Positions 49,063 through 61,213 of a stretch of 64,000 nt of DNA are shown here, piece after piece. This stretch comes from Hormiphora californensis (Eukaryota > Ctenophora > Tentaculata > Cydippida > Pleurobrachiidae): assembly GCA_020137815.1 (NCBI GenBank), contig CM035359.1, positions 1,659,506-1,723,505 of the forward strand. The letters are read 5' to 3'. The notes beneath the pieces were generated by a model that did not search any database, was not told the DNA's origin, and saw nothing but the letters and a program-made list of their open reading frames with translations. Position 1 is the stretch's first letter, and each line of letters opens with the position of its first letter. The position numbers and the translations under genes are program-made.

Positions 49063-52046
49063 CTTGACAGATCCCAGTAATCCATTCCGTGGTTTTTTCG
49101 GAGCACGTTGCTCTGGCAACGGATGTTTTAGAGCACTTGACTGTCATCATGGTCCCTCTTTCTGCTCCACTCACCAGCTCTCCTTTGGAGTTTTCCTTCT
49201 CGGGGCAGTCTGAAAAGTGGTGTTTAGGATGAGTTATTACTCAGTTGTAACCGTATAGCGGTGCTCCGTCATGGGATGCCTGACGGAGTACGTCTTTGAC
49301 GCTCAATATTAATCGATTAATCGATGACGGAGCACAGCTGAACAATATCTGGCACCGCCTGATGAACAATGTTTAGTACTTACAGACATGTCTGTAGAGG
49401 ATGGAACCTTTGTCATGGTCTGGATTGAAAGCTAAGTATGTCACTGCAACACCGGCCCAATTCGTGACACACTCTGCATTCCCTGCATCTTCGAACCTCA
49501 GTTCCAGCAACTCCATTCCGTTACACCCTATGATGAACGCTTCCTCCGTTTTGATTAGTTTCCAGGTGTCTATACCGTCCGTTGTTGTTGGCGGTTGTTT
49601 GTCGAACTTAACCAAGTACGGTTCACAGTAATTTATTTTGTACTGGTAAGAGGATGATGAACCTATGTATCTGAACCCGATGTAACCGATGTTAGTGTTG
49701 ATAAAAACTACACTTTTGGCCGTCGCTTGCACTTCCAAACCTCGTGTGTCAAAATCCCAATCAAATATTCGAACGTCTTTCTCCACTGGTGTCCAACCTA
49801 CAACACAATTTTAATTGAAAATAAAATAAACATATAATTTTCAGAGAGCATTTGTGTAATAACGGCTATTAAACTCACCTTGAGGAATCCCGTTGACAGT
49901 CAGTTCTCTTATAACCATCATTGGAACATTATCAGTGTTGCCTTCGATCTCTGCAATAGTGTCATCATAGAGCTTGAGTTTGGTTGCTATGATGTTGCTA
50001 GGACATGAGATGGTGTACGAATGAGACGGATCGTATTCGCTCACAGTTCCACAAGTGTACCATTGCTCTTGTATGGTGAAGATCTGAACTTGAGTCCCCA
50101 AGATGCGATGACCCCATGTACCTGAGTTAGGCCTGAAAATACAGGGTGTCCCACTGTCTTTGCATCACCTGTGATTTTGGGTGATGAGTGGCTTCCATTC
50201 AAATGCTCATAACTCATCGAAAAATAGGTCAAAACGGCTCAACCAAAAACAGTGTTGTAGAGAATTGTCAGGCGAACATTTGGGTACAAGATTGATATTC
50301 CAAGTCTTACCAACCGTCAGATATATCGTCTTAAAGTCAAAAGTATGTGTTCATGAAATCCGACCGGGGTTCACGTTTTGAAAAATTCACAAATGCAAAG
50401 TTGCTCGGATCACATTGCATCCCTGATAAGAGTTGTAGGAAATTGTCTGGCGGTCATTTTGGTACCCGGGTTTTTGTCCTAGCTCAATGTTTAGAGTGTC
50501 TTATGACTGTCTAAAGACGAAATTCAACCAACATTTTTGAGGGGATCACGTGTCATCAACAAATGGGTAAAATGGTTTGAAATTTATAAGAGCTTCATTG
50601 GAATCGTCTAAGGTTCATTTTGATACCATGATTTTTTCCATAGCTCTACGTTTTAGTTGCGTTATGACTGTAGGAACATAAAGATTTTTCTACGCTGAGT
50701 CTTGGTTGGTATCGGCTCACAACGCCTAATTAGGTGGCTCGGTGTCGTGTGTAATCCCATGATAATCAGCACATATCGTCTCAATTTCATCTAGACACTT
50801 GACAGGGTTGTTATGACGATTTGGCAAGGCCCCTGTTAATGTGTAGGATACGCATGTGGTCTATCTCAACCCTATCATGCACTAAGATGTTATTCAAGCA
50901 GCAATGAGCTTCATAACAGGGCAAAATGTAATGAGATACCTGAGACCACTTTTGTGAAAATTCGAGTTCTGACAGTCATAAGACACTCTAAACATTGAGC
51001 TAGGACAAAAACCCGGGTACCAAAATGACCGCCAGACAATTTCCTACAACTCTTATGAGGGATGCAATGTGATCCGAGCAACTTTGCATTTGTGAATTTC
51101 TCAAAACGTGAACCCCGGTCGGATTTCATGAACACATACTTTTGACTTTAAGACGATATATCTGACGGTTGGTAAGACTTGGAATATCAATCTTGTACCC
51201 AAATGTTCGCCTGACAATTCTCTACAACACTGTTTTTGGTTGAGCCGTTTTGACCTATTTTTCGATGAGTTATGAGCATTTGAATGGAAGCCACTCATCA
51301 CCCAAAATCACAGGTGATGCAAAGACAGTGGGACACCCTGTATATACGCTGTTAACACAAAAATGTCAAAATCACAAAAAACCAGGAAATCAAGTTATCC
51401 TTTTCTTGGGTACCAAACTTCAATAATTCAACTACTTCGAACCTAAAATCAGATGTGCATGAAATTTTGGGTTCCGGAAGAAAAATATCCATTTTCACGT
51501 TTAACACTAGTGCCAACTTTTCACTCCACCGGGAACGTGTTCTACGTGCAAAATAACTCGGGGTACCATTTTTTTGGTAATTTCAGAGTAGTTTGTGGGA
51601 AAATTTTAGTTAGTCTCCATTTTCCTCGAAAACAGTTAACTCAAATTTACCACACGGTCTCCCAAAATTTTTGATATAACACTTCTCATAGTTACTCAAC
51701 CCGACCTTTTGGGGAAAAATTTCGGAGGTTGGCCTTCCTTAAGGGACACTGTGTAAAGGAACAATTCAAAATTTAGCTTAAACTCCTTCAGCCCTTCAGC
51801 TTATAAATTTAGTTACCTTCCCAGCATAGTGACAGTATCAATGGCTGATGGGTACTCCAAATCAAACTGAATCCACTGGTCTTGGTCTGTATCATACCAT
51901 GTTGAATGGTACTCTGTAGATTCATCTCCGTCTATCGCTTTTGAGGCGTCTCGTCCACCGCTGATAGTCCTCTGGGTGGGGTTGATAAGAACCAACTGAT
52001 TTGCTCCTATTCCTGTTACCAGGGCAACAAGTAGAAGCAGATTCAT
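49063..52046 (-). CDS. Secreted discoidin-like and sushi-like protein (partial, four exons)
   Basis: Predicted secreted recognition/adhesion-type protein. Exons on the minus strand: 52046-51817, 50132-49879, 49797-49384, 49209-49063, with GT-AG borders and matching phases (2, 1, 1, 1). The preferred start is the internal Met giving MNLLLLVALVTGIGA, a clear signal peptide, not the longer upstream frame. Exons 1-2 resemble an F5/8-type C (discoidin/fucolectin) domain: GRDASKAIDGDESTEYHSTW, DQWIQFDLEYPSAIDTVTML. Exon 3 has a domain I know only as a pattern in invertebrate proteins (TWKLIKTEEAFIIGCNG ... CVTNWAGVAVTYLAF). Exon 4 resembles a sushi/CCP repeat (YCPEKENSKGEL...VKCSK...CSEKTTEWITGICQ). 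The last exon(s) were not identified; donor GTCAGT at 49062 requires at least one more. Confidence 0.8.
50142..51340. mobile_element. Mariner-like MITE with ~350-bp TIRs, next to a splice site
   Basis: Ends CAGGGTGTCCCACTGTCTTT / AAAGACAGTGGGACACCCTG flanked by TA. Arms of ~350 bp (50142-50525 and 50960-51340) around a non-coding centre. The left end is 9 bp from exon 2 of the secreted-protein gene (acceptor ATTTTCAG at 50133-50140). Confidence 0.88.
51341..51816. other. Intron sequence, no gene
   Basis: Lies between exon 1 of the secreted-protein gene and the mariner-like MITE. Short open frames without recognisable content. Confidence 0.5.
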
Positions 52047-52389
52047 TGCTACTAGCAGTTTGGGTGTTTTGGCTAGTTTATAAACTGTTTGCCGGAAATG
52101 TGATACCGAATGCTGGTAGGGAATGGTAGGGAAGAGCGAACAAAAACAAGAACAGAGATTTATCAACGCGTCAAGCATATAATCCTCACGTGGCTGCTTT
52201 GCAAGGTAACTAACACGGGCGAATATGGGGACTCGAAAGGAGAGCATGTGCGTTCTGTGTGGTGAAAGTACGATTTCACGTAATGCACAGATCGATCTTT
52301 CGGGGTTTGGGTTCGGGCGATTCATCCAGGCCCACGTAATCCGCTGCCATATATACTGTCACGACCATTAGACCATTAGATATCACATA
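52047..52389. promoter_or_regulatory. Upstream region of the secreted-protein gene
   Basis: 5' flank on the minus strand. It is open in frame with the signal peptide as far as 52325, but the encoded text is unlike a secreted N-terminus, so I read it as leader/promoter. Confidence 0.4.
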
Positions 52390-52468
52390 CAGTCGGACCC
52401 CGATTTAGTGGCATCCTCGGGGGAAAAAATCCTGCCACTAAATCGGGGTGCCACTAAATCGAGGTGAG
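52390..52468. mobile_element. Pogo-like MITE copy 4 (one end missing)
   Basis: Starts TA then CAGTCGGACCCCGATTTAGT; includes CACTAAATCGGGGTGCCACT; the terminal CCGACTG is lacking. Confidence 0.7.
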
Positions 52469-52672
52469 CCATATTTGGCCCATAAAAACCTATTTTATGC
52501 TATACTAAGACTAAAGACACCTCTAACTGTTATATGCAATATTCATGTATTGATGACCTGATTAGTCCTAGGCGTTTGCCCGTTTCAGGAATTTTTAGAT
52601 AACCATGCGAGACCTTCACTAAAAGTATGCTATAGGTCCCTAGAATCACCAAAAAAAAGTTTACCACTTAGG

Positions 52673-53445
52673 GCGCGCACAGACTGTTCATGCGTGATCA
52701 TGTCCATGCGTGGACAAGATTTTGATCAAGTCACGCAGACTGTTCAAGCTTGATCATCTGATCAGGCTTGGACAGTAAAAACTGAAACTTTTTCATATCA
52801 AAGCAAAACCCACTGTACCCGACTAATTTTGATACTCTGATCTGAATCACGTAAGCTAGTTTTCAAATCCTTCGGAGGTCGGGAAAGTGTCCTAATTGGG
52901 CATAATTGGGTCTAATTGACCCTACTTACAACTTGTCACCTGGAAATGACGTGAGGGCACTTTTCCGACTAATTTTGATACGCTGAATCACATAAGCAAC
53001 TTTTCCAAGCCCCCAGAGGTCGGGAAATGCCCTAATTGAGCAATTAAGGTCAATTAGATCCAATTATACTCAATTAGGACACTTTCCCGACCTCTGGGGG
53101 CGTGGAAAAGTTGTTCATGTGATTCAGCGTATCAAAATTAGTCGGAAAAGTGCCCTCACATAAGCGTCTATTATTTCCAGGTGACAGGTTTTAAATTAAG
53201 TGGGGTTAATTAGACCCAATTATGCCCAATTAGAACACTTTCCTGACCTCTGACGGATTTGAAAACTAGCTTACGTGATTCAGAGTATCAAAATTAGTCG
53301 GGTACAGTAGTTTTTGCTGATATGAATAATTTTCAGTGTTTACTGTCCAAGCTTGATCAGATGATCAAGTTTGAACAGTCTGCGTGACTTGATCAAAATC
53401 TTGTCCACGCATGGACATGATCACGCATGAACAGTCTGTGCGCGC
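52673..53445. mobile_element. Near-complete ~770-bp palindromic foldback
   Basis: Arms run almost to the centre (~53060): GCGCGCACAGACTGTTCATG ... CAATTAGATCC / GGACACTTTCCCGACC ... CATGAACAGTCTGTGCGCGC. Present only in the left one of two inverted flanking copies (52.56-53.6 kb against 62.4-63.2 kb). Confidence 0.85.
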
Positions 53446-54028
53446 TCATAAACTTCCCCAGAACAAAAAATTCCTTCACCAACGTGTCCCTAAGGGTCTT
53501 CTGGAACACCTCTGAGCTTTGTTACTTGCGGGTTGAGGGGCAACATGGTCATTTCCGGGTGTGTGTGCCACCTGTAACTTCAGGCAGAGCCTAATATTGT
53601 AAATAATTTTAGAATTAGAGTAGAGATTAAAATCAGGATACTAAAGTATGTAGTGAGGGGGTAGACAGTACTAGTCTACACTGTCTACTAGACACCCATG
53701 AAAAGTTCCTATCTCATTTGGTTAATTAGATAATTAGATAATTAGATGTATGCATATCCGTGTTTCAGCTATTATATGGCTTAAAAAGGTCATACTATGA
53801 CCGAACATGTTATGTGGCTTAGATCAGACCTGTGAATGATCCTGAGGCCCTGCTTGATACCCCTCATGCCCTACTAGATACCTTTCAGATGTAGCTAGAA
53901 ACCTCTAAAACCCTACTTATAGGAACCACTCAGCTGAGTGGTTCCTAGTTGTTAGACACTGACTGTACATCGCGCAACCTCACGTAGCCGCACCGGGCCT
54001 TCGGCCCGGTGCGGAGAGGACGGTCTTA
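53446..54028. repeat. Outer inverted-repeat segment (left)
   Basis: 53470-53600 and 53700-53900 recur inverted at 62400-62720 and 61915-62290. Also contains a short hairpin AGGAACCACTCAGCTGAGTGGTTCCT and GCACCGGGCCTTCGGCCCGGTGC. Confidence 0.75.
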
Positions 54029-54192
54029 TATGAGACAATAGTTCCTAGTAGGGTTTTAGAGGTTTCTAGATCCCACCAGATACCCCTCAGAGTCTACAAG
54101 ATGCCCCTGAGATTCTACTAAGTACCCTTCAGACCCTATAAGATGCCCCTTTAAGAGTTGAGACCCTTCTAGATACCCCTGCTATAATAATA

Positions 54193-54349
54193 CAGTCGGA
54201 CCCCGATTTACCGGAACCTCGATTTACCGGGAGGATAAACTTCCCCCGATATAGGAAATTAACGGTATTTGAACCCGATATACCCGGCACCCCGATTTAC
54301 CGGGCAAAACCCTTTCCCCCGAGCATCCCGGTAAATCGGGGTCCGACTG
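54193..54349. mobile_element. Pogo-like MITE copy 5
   Basis: 157 bp, CAGTCGGACCCCGATTTACC ... GGTAAATCGGGGTCCGACTG, TA on each side. Confidence 0.88.
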
Positions 54350-55044
54350 TATTGCCCGGCCGAGACAGATATTAATAAGGGGACTCTTAGGACTTAGACC
54401 CATAGATACTACTACAACGGCTGATTTTCTCCCATAAATGCCTCTGGGCATGTCTCTACTAACGACTATTCCACACTATTTAGCGTTGAAGTCAACTTAT
54501 ATTTTGGTAAAATATTCAACTGCATGATATTACTGATGTCAAAACTCCCTCTCTCTGATCACTCTCTTTCTCTCACACACACTCTCGTTTGTATGCTGAA
54601 TTTAGAAGAAAAAAGAACGGCTCTTGACAAGGATCAATATTATGCACCGGGAAGAAAGCGATATTAGCTACCAACTCCCATACTAGTCTAAAAATCAGAG
54701 CACACGTGCTAAAACGATCATCTGGGCAGGGAAAATATAAAGTTGTTCAAGTTGTATGATATAAACTTAATAATGCTCGATCGTTGAGCTTGAGTTGACC
54801 CTCTCCCTTTATCTTAATCTCTCTTTTTTCTCTATAGTCTCTCCATATCTCTCACTCCGTGACTAGCCATCTCTGACGTGTCGGTGCTTAAGGAATGCTT
54901 TAATAATTCTTTGCCTTGGATTATCTCTCCATTCTTTTATGTGTCTCTTACTCAAGCATCGGCGTGCCAAAGCTAATGGCTTTGTTTTTCATAATGGCTA
55001 TATCGAGCTGAGGCAAAGAAGAGTTAGATGGATAGAGAGGGAGA

Positions 55045-55112
55045 GATCTGTCTATCTGTCTGTCTGTCTGTCTGTCATGTCTGTCTGTCATGTCTGTCTT
55101 TCCGTCTGCCTG
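55045..55112. repeat. (CTGT)n microsatellite
   Basis: CTGTCTGTCTGT tract; inverted copy at about 59035-59085 and direct copy at 61712-61770. Confidence 0.9.
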
Positions 55113-55626
55113 TCCATCTGACTGCTCGTGGCAATAATTATTAACTCTGTGTCTGCTATTGCTAAATTATTCATATCCAACAATCGAATAGCAATGATCA
55201 TCGGGGGGGGGGGGGGGGCACGGCGTGCCCCAGGGTATTTTAACCCTTTGAGACCGATAGGGTCACCAGTGACCCCACGCTAATTATGCATCTAGCGTCT
55301 GTCCGAACTAAATCTAAGAAGTTTAAATGGTTTTCCGGGTTAGAATAGACACTTTTTGGCTGTTTTTGGGGTCATTTTAAGCTTTAAACATCTTAGTTTA
55401 CTAGAAATGCCAACTCTAAGCCATAAAAGTTGAAATTTTGGTGTAAAGTTGGCCATATCTCTAAAACGGTATAAGTAAGCCAATAATGGACCTACAAATC
55501 AAAAGAAAACCATAGGTTTTACCCCGGTATGAAGTTTCGTGATAATTTGATCAAATTTACAACGCTCAGAGGGCAAATAATGCCGGGGTCACCAGTGACC
55601 CTATCGTCCTACTTGGTACGGTCTCC

Positions 55627-58598
55627 TCAATCATTCGAGTGGCCGGCTCCAAGTATCCTCGCTCGTAATGACGTGAGCTGTCTCCACTCATTTCTGTTCT
55701 CTGCAGTGTTAGTAATTGCACGGAGAGACTGGGATTGACCCGTAGCGTCTCGATAATCATTCAGCACACAGGAGGACCAGGTTTTACGCGGTCTTCCTCT
55801 GGAACGTCTCCCATGACTAGGCACCCAGTGGTAGAGTTTGTTGGGCACCCTACCCTCAGGCATTCTAATCAGGTGTCCAAACCAGCGGAGTCTCCCATTG
55901 CCAATGAACTTCGAGATTGGTTCTATCCCCGCCCTCTCCAGTACCTCCCTGTTAGATACTCTCCTAAACCACTGTATTCTCAGGATTCTACGCAGGCACC
56001 GTTGGTGGAACGCCTCCACCCGGCGATCTTGGACCTGAGTAGTTGTCCAGGCCTCACAACCATAGAGAAGAACTGTCAGAACAGCAGCTCTGTATATCCT
56101 GATCTTGGTACAGGTCCTGATGTTACGGTTGTACCAGATCCTACAAAGCATACTGAATGCACTGTAAGCCTTCCCTATCCTGATACCAAGCTCCTTGTCG
56201 ATGGTACCGTCAGAGGACAACGCCGATCCGAGATAGGTAAAACTGGAAACCTGCTCAACCGGATTACCCTCCACAGAGATGCTGACCGTATCCGCCTCTG
56301 AAAATGGGCGCTGGCTAGACCCTTTGAAAAAGCCACAACTTTGGTCTTCTTCGCATTAATCTTCAGACCAGCGTACCCTGCGTATTTTACCAGCAAATCT
56401 GTTGACTCCTGGAGCCCTTCCTCAGTATCATCCATTACAGCCATGTCATCAGCATAGTCGAGATCCATGATCCATTCCCCACCCTCATCACTCTCAGCGC
56501 CGTGAAGAGTGAGACCCCTGGAGACAGTCTTGTTGGACTCAGCAAGCTGAGCCGCCCAGTTAATCACGATGTTGAAGACTGGTGGACCCTGAATGTCGCC
56601 CTGACCGGTACCACTGAGGACACTGAACCAGCTGGAGAGCTCCCCGTCATGTTTCACTGCACTCATAGTACCGTCAAAGAATGCTCGAATTATCCGGACA
56701 TACTTCTCTGGAAGACCATAATGGCGAAATGCGGCCCAGATAAAATCCCTGTTAATACAATCGAATGCTGATTTGAAGTCAATAAAGTTTATATACAACG
56801 GTAAATTATATTCTATACACTGATGGATGATGGTACGGAGGGAATAAATCTGATCCACACAAGACCGGTTACGTCTGAATCCACACTGATTCTCTCGAAG
56901 TGCCAATTCAAGACCAGAAGACAACCTGTTCAGCATAATTATCTGGAACAGCTTGGAAGTGGTAGATCGCAGAGTGATGCCCCTATTATTTGAGCACACA
57001 CTGGCGTCACCCTTCTTGGGAATCACCGAGATGACACCCTTTAACCACTCCTCCGGGACCTTCTCCTCCCTCCAGACTCCACCAAACAGATCCACAAGGG
57101 GGCCAACAAGACCGGACGAGCCATACCGTAGCTGTTCGTTCGAGATCCCATCAACGCCAGGACTCTTATGGTTTTTGAGCCTGTTCAGTGCCACTAAAAC
57201 TTCTCCACGAGAAGGCGGAGGATCATCCTCACCAAGATCCTCAAAGCACGGGTCCACCTCCAGACCATCCAGATCCGAGAGCTGTGATGTAGTTACAGGG
57301 GGGTTTAGCAGCTCAGAGAAGTGCTCCGCCCAGCGCTCCCGCTGTTGAACAGGATCAGCGATGAGTTCACCGTTCCTATCACGAACAGCAGTACCGCCGC
57401 GTTTCCTCACACCTGACAGATCTTTCATATGCTGCCAAAGTTCCCTCTGCCGCCCGTGCACCGCAGCATCCTCCAGATCAGACGCCAAACTATCCGCCCA
57501 CCTTTCATCGTCCACCCGTGCTGCTTTCTTGACCAGCTTATTAAGCCTAGAGTACTCAGATCCACCCTCGGGATCATTCTTCTTCAGCTCAGCACGTTGG
57601 GCGATGAAGTCTCGAGTCTCCAGAGACAAGTGCTGCTGACGAATCCGTTTCGGCCGCGCTCCCAGGACCTCCAGTGACACCTCACCGATTACCTCCTTAA
57701 GTTGCCGCCACTGACCCTCCAGACTTTCCTCAGGCTCCAGAGATTCAAACCTGTTCCGGAGAGAGACATTGTATTCCGTGCGTGTCTCATCACACCCCTT
57801 CCTGAGATTCTCTATAGCTGGAACCTCCCTGACCGGTTTCCTACAGTTCTTAGCTGCACTCAGCCGGATCCTAACCTTACCCCGAACCAGGTAGTGATCA
57901 GACCCGATGTCTGCACTCCTTAGGACCCTAACATCCAACAGAGAACTTCGCCACTTGTTGCCGACACACAGATGGTCTATCTGCGTCACAGTGGTACCGT
58001 CAGGAGATCTCCAGGTTCCCTTGTGGTGATCCCTATGAGGGAACATCTTCCCACCAATAGACAACTGGTGAATCCCACACAAATCCTCCAACCGCTCACC
58101 GTTGTCATTAGAAACTTGGTGGAGAGAGTGCCCGCCACCAACCCTCGCGTTGAAATCCCCGCCCAAGAAGACCACGTCCTGCCGAGGAAGCCTATCCAAA
58201 ACCGATGATAACTGGTTGTAGAACTCCTCCTTGACCGCGTCATCCTTATCATTGGTTGGAGCATATGCAATAACAAGGGAGATATTAACATGTTTGGTGT
58301 GCAGTCGGGCTGCCATGATGCGCTCAGAGAAGGGACTGTAGGAAATTAAGGACTTCTTGACAGATTTTGATAACACCAACCCAACACCTTGCCGCCTCAA
58401 ACCATCTGCCCTGCCAGAGTTAATAAAAAGATGCCCGTTATCCAGGGTCATAACCTCCGTACCAGGCCAGTGCGTTTCTGTGAGAAGCAAAACGTCAAGT
58501 TGGAAAGATGAAACTGCGTTTGATAATTCGTACGCTAACCCCGGCATTATTTGCCCTCTGAGCGTTGTAAATTTGATCAAATTATCACGAAACTTCAT
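55627..58598 (-). pseudogene. LINE ORF2: endonuclease-reverse transcriptase, one frameshift
   Basis: Reads 58598 to ~56325, then shifts one base and continues to 55627. Endonuclease: LLLTETHWPGTEV, FLGGDFNARVGGG, SDHYLVRGKV. RT: HKSPGVDGISNEQL, SVIPKKGDASVCSNNRGITL, YINFIDFKSAFDCINRD (A), GTGQGDIQGPPVFNIVINW (B), LDYADDMAVMD (C). C-terminal part: SSFTYLGSALSSDGTIDKEL, YRAAVLTVLLYGCEAWTT, RCLRRILRIQWFRRVSNREV, RLRWFGHLIRM. This tail is typical of a large group of invertebrate endonuclease-RT LINEs, distinct from the two other LINEs here. The frame is otherwise open, so the insertion is recent. Confidence 0.88.
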
Positions 58599-60108
58599 AC
58601 CGGGGTAAAACCTATGGTTTTCTTTTGATTTGTAGGTCCATTATTGGCTTACTTATACCGTTTTAGAGATATGGCCAACTTTACACCAAAATTTCAACTT
58701 TTATGGCTTAGAGTTGGCATTTCTAGTAAACTAAGATGTTTAAAGCTTAAAATGACCCCAAAAACAGCCAAAAAGTGTCTATTCTAACCCGGAAAACCAT
58801 TTAAACTTCTTAGATTTAGTTCGGACAGACGCTAGATGCATAATTAGCGTGGGGTCACTGGTGACCCTATCGGTCTCAAAGGGTTAAAATACCCTGGGGC
58901 ACGCCGTGCCCCCCCCCCCCCCCCCCCCCCCGATGATCATTGCTATTCGATTGTTGGATATGAATAATTTAGCAATAGCAGACACAGAGTTAATAATTAT
59001 TGCCACGAGCAGTCAGATGGACAGGCAGACGGAAAGACAGACATGACAGACAGACATGACAGACAGACAGACAGACAGATAGACAGATCTCTCCCTCTCT
59101 ATCCATCTAACTCTTCTTTGCCTCAGCTCGATATAGCCATTATGAAAAACAAAGCCATTAGCTTTGGCACGCCGATGCTTGAGTAAGAGACACATAAAAG
59201 AATGGAGAGATAATCCAAGGCAAAGAATTATTAAAGCATTCCTTAAGCACCGACACGTCAGAGATGGCTAGTCACGGAGTGAGAGATATGGAGAGACTAT
59301 AGAGAAAAAAGAGAGATTAAGATAAAGGGAGAGGGTCAACTCAAGCTCAACGATCGAGCATTATTAAGTTTATATCATACAACTTGAACAACTTTATATT
59401 TTCCCTGCCCAGATGATCGTTTTAGCACGTGTGCTCTGATTTTTAGACTAGTATGGGAGTTGGTAGCTAATATCGCTTTCTTCCCGGTGCATAATATTGA
59501 TCCTTGTCAAGAGCCGTTCTTTTTTCTTCTAAATTCAGCATACAAACGAGAGTGTGTGTGAGAGAAAGAGAGTGATCAGAGAGAGGGAGTTTTGACATCA
59601 GTAATATCATGCAGTTGAATATTTTACCAAAATATAAGTTGACTTCAACGCTAAATAGTGTGGAATAGTCGTTAGTAGAGACATGCCCAGAGGCATTTAT
59701 GGGAGAAAATCAGCCGTTGTAGTAGTATCTATGGGTCTAAGTCCTAAGAGTCCCCTTATTAATATCTGTCTCGGCCGGGCAATACAGTCGGACCCCGATT
59801 TACCGGGATGCTCGGGGGAAAGGGTTTTGCCCGGTAAATCGGGGTGCCGGGTATATCGGGTTCAAATACCGTTAATTTCCTATATCGGGGGAAGTTTATC
59901 CTCCCGGTAAATCGAGGTTCCGGTAAATCGGGGTCCGACTGTATTATTATAGCAGGGGTATCTAGAAGGGTCTCAACTCTTAAAGGGGCATCTTATAGGG
60001 TCTGAAGGGTACTTAGTAGAATCTCAGGGGCATCTTGTAGACTCTGAGGGGTATCTGGTGGGATCTAGAAACCTCTAAAACCCTACTAGGAACTATTGTC
60101 TCATATAA
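58534..60108. repeat. Right arm of ~1.56-kb inverted duplication
   Basis: Inverse of 54029-55586 (see that entry). The inner end runs into the LINE ORF2. Confidence 0.9.
59785..59941. mobile_element. Pogo-like MITE copy 6
   Basis: Inverted duplicate of copy 5, same length, created by the arm duplication rather than by transposition. Confidence 0.88.
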
Positions 60109-60289
60109 GATGTACAGTTGGACCTCGATTTATTTGAAGTTGGGTACGAAAATTACCGGGAGGATAACCCCTTTCCCGTCCCCGAGCATCGCGGTACGAC
60201 TGTGCTGGTTAAACACATGTGTAATTTTCATTCAATAGGCACATATCTACCACTAATTCCTACTGGCATGGGTTATCCAGAATGGTCTT

Positions 60290-60875
60290 CGAAAACGGTC
60301 GAGTCTAGACATCATTATTTGAGACGTTGTCTAGACGTTGTTTAGACGGTATTCTTATCGAAATTGCTGGAGAAGTTGTCTAGACGGTATTTGAAACTGA
60401 ATCGCGAGATTCTGTTTAGACGTTGTCTAGACGTTGTTTAGACGGTATGTTGACCGGTTTCAGTTGAGACGTTGTCTAGACGGTACTTTCATCGATTTTC
60501 CTTTAGACTGCGTTGAGACGTACTTTTAAAACTCCGTCTGAAATACAGACGGAGTTCTAAAAGTCCGTCTCAACGTCTGATACAATTTTCAGACGTGCCG
60601 TCTCAATTTCGGACGGATACCGTCTAGACACCGTCCAGACGCCGTCCAGACGCCGGGACGGTACCGTCTAGACACCGTCTAGAGACCGTCTGATACCGTC
60701 GCAACACCGTCTGATACCGTCTATAACCCGTCTAGAGACCGTCTGATACCGTCTATAACCCGTCTCAAGCAATTTCGGTACCGTTTTTAGCTGATTTCAC
60801 CGAAACCCGTCCAGACGGTATACCGTCTAGACGCCGTCTAGACGGCGTTGCGACGCCGTCTAGACGCCGTATGCC
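60290..60875. repeat. Inverted array of ~10-11-bp AGACG repeats
   Basis: Left half in the orientation GTTGTCTAGACGGTAT, right half in the orientation ATACCGTCTAGAC, meeting at a central hairpin (ACTCCGTCTG-AAATA-CAGACGGAGT, about 60530-60560). About 40 CGTCT/AGACG words spaced near one helical turn. Confidence 0.85.
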
Positions 60876-61103
60876 GCAAATGAGAAATTGCCGTTATAAC
60901 TAGCAGTTATAACTGCCTCCTATAGTAGGTGGTCAGGTGGATACTCGTCTAGATGCGTCTAGATGCAATGTAGAGAAAGATGGAATCGATTCTCATGAAT
61001 ATGATCGATCATTTACATACCGCAGGGCATCGTCGTATACGTGGGGCGCGGCAACAGCCGTCTTGATTCTTTTGCGCACGAAATTCAGCCATGGCCAGCG
61101 AAA

Positions 61104-61201
61104 ATAGGCCCATTAATGGGCCTATCCAGTAAAAATGGGCCCATTTTGTTGTTAATGGGCCCATTAATGGACGTAAATGGGCCCATTTTCACCAGAAATG
61201 G
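61104..61201. repeat. GGGCCCATT palindrome cluster
   Basis: GGCCCATTAATGGGCC, AATGGGCCCATT (three times) and GGGCCCATTAATGG within 100 bp. Confidence 0.88.
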
Positions 61202-61213
61202 ACGCGCGACCTT

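Larger units (their letters stand above)
54029..55586. repeat. Left arm of ~1.56-kb inverted duplication
   Basis: Near-identical, inverted, to 58534-60108, including a 157-bp pogo-like MITE (54193-54349 / 59785-59941), a CTGT microsatellite and a G-run of differing length. The inner 58 bp encode MKFRDNLIKFTTLRGQIMPG, the start of the LINE ORF2 that continues only on the right side. Confidence 0.9.

Noticed and set aside
54939-55121. 60-codon frame present three times (54939, 59013, 61602)
   Set aside because: Its repetition comes from segmental copies of DNA; the frame ends in CTGT microsatellite and has no recognisable features.
55735-56301. 188-codon plus-strand frame opposite LINE ORF2
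   Set aside because: Antisense shadow of the reverse-transcriptase reading frame.
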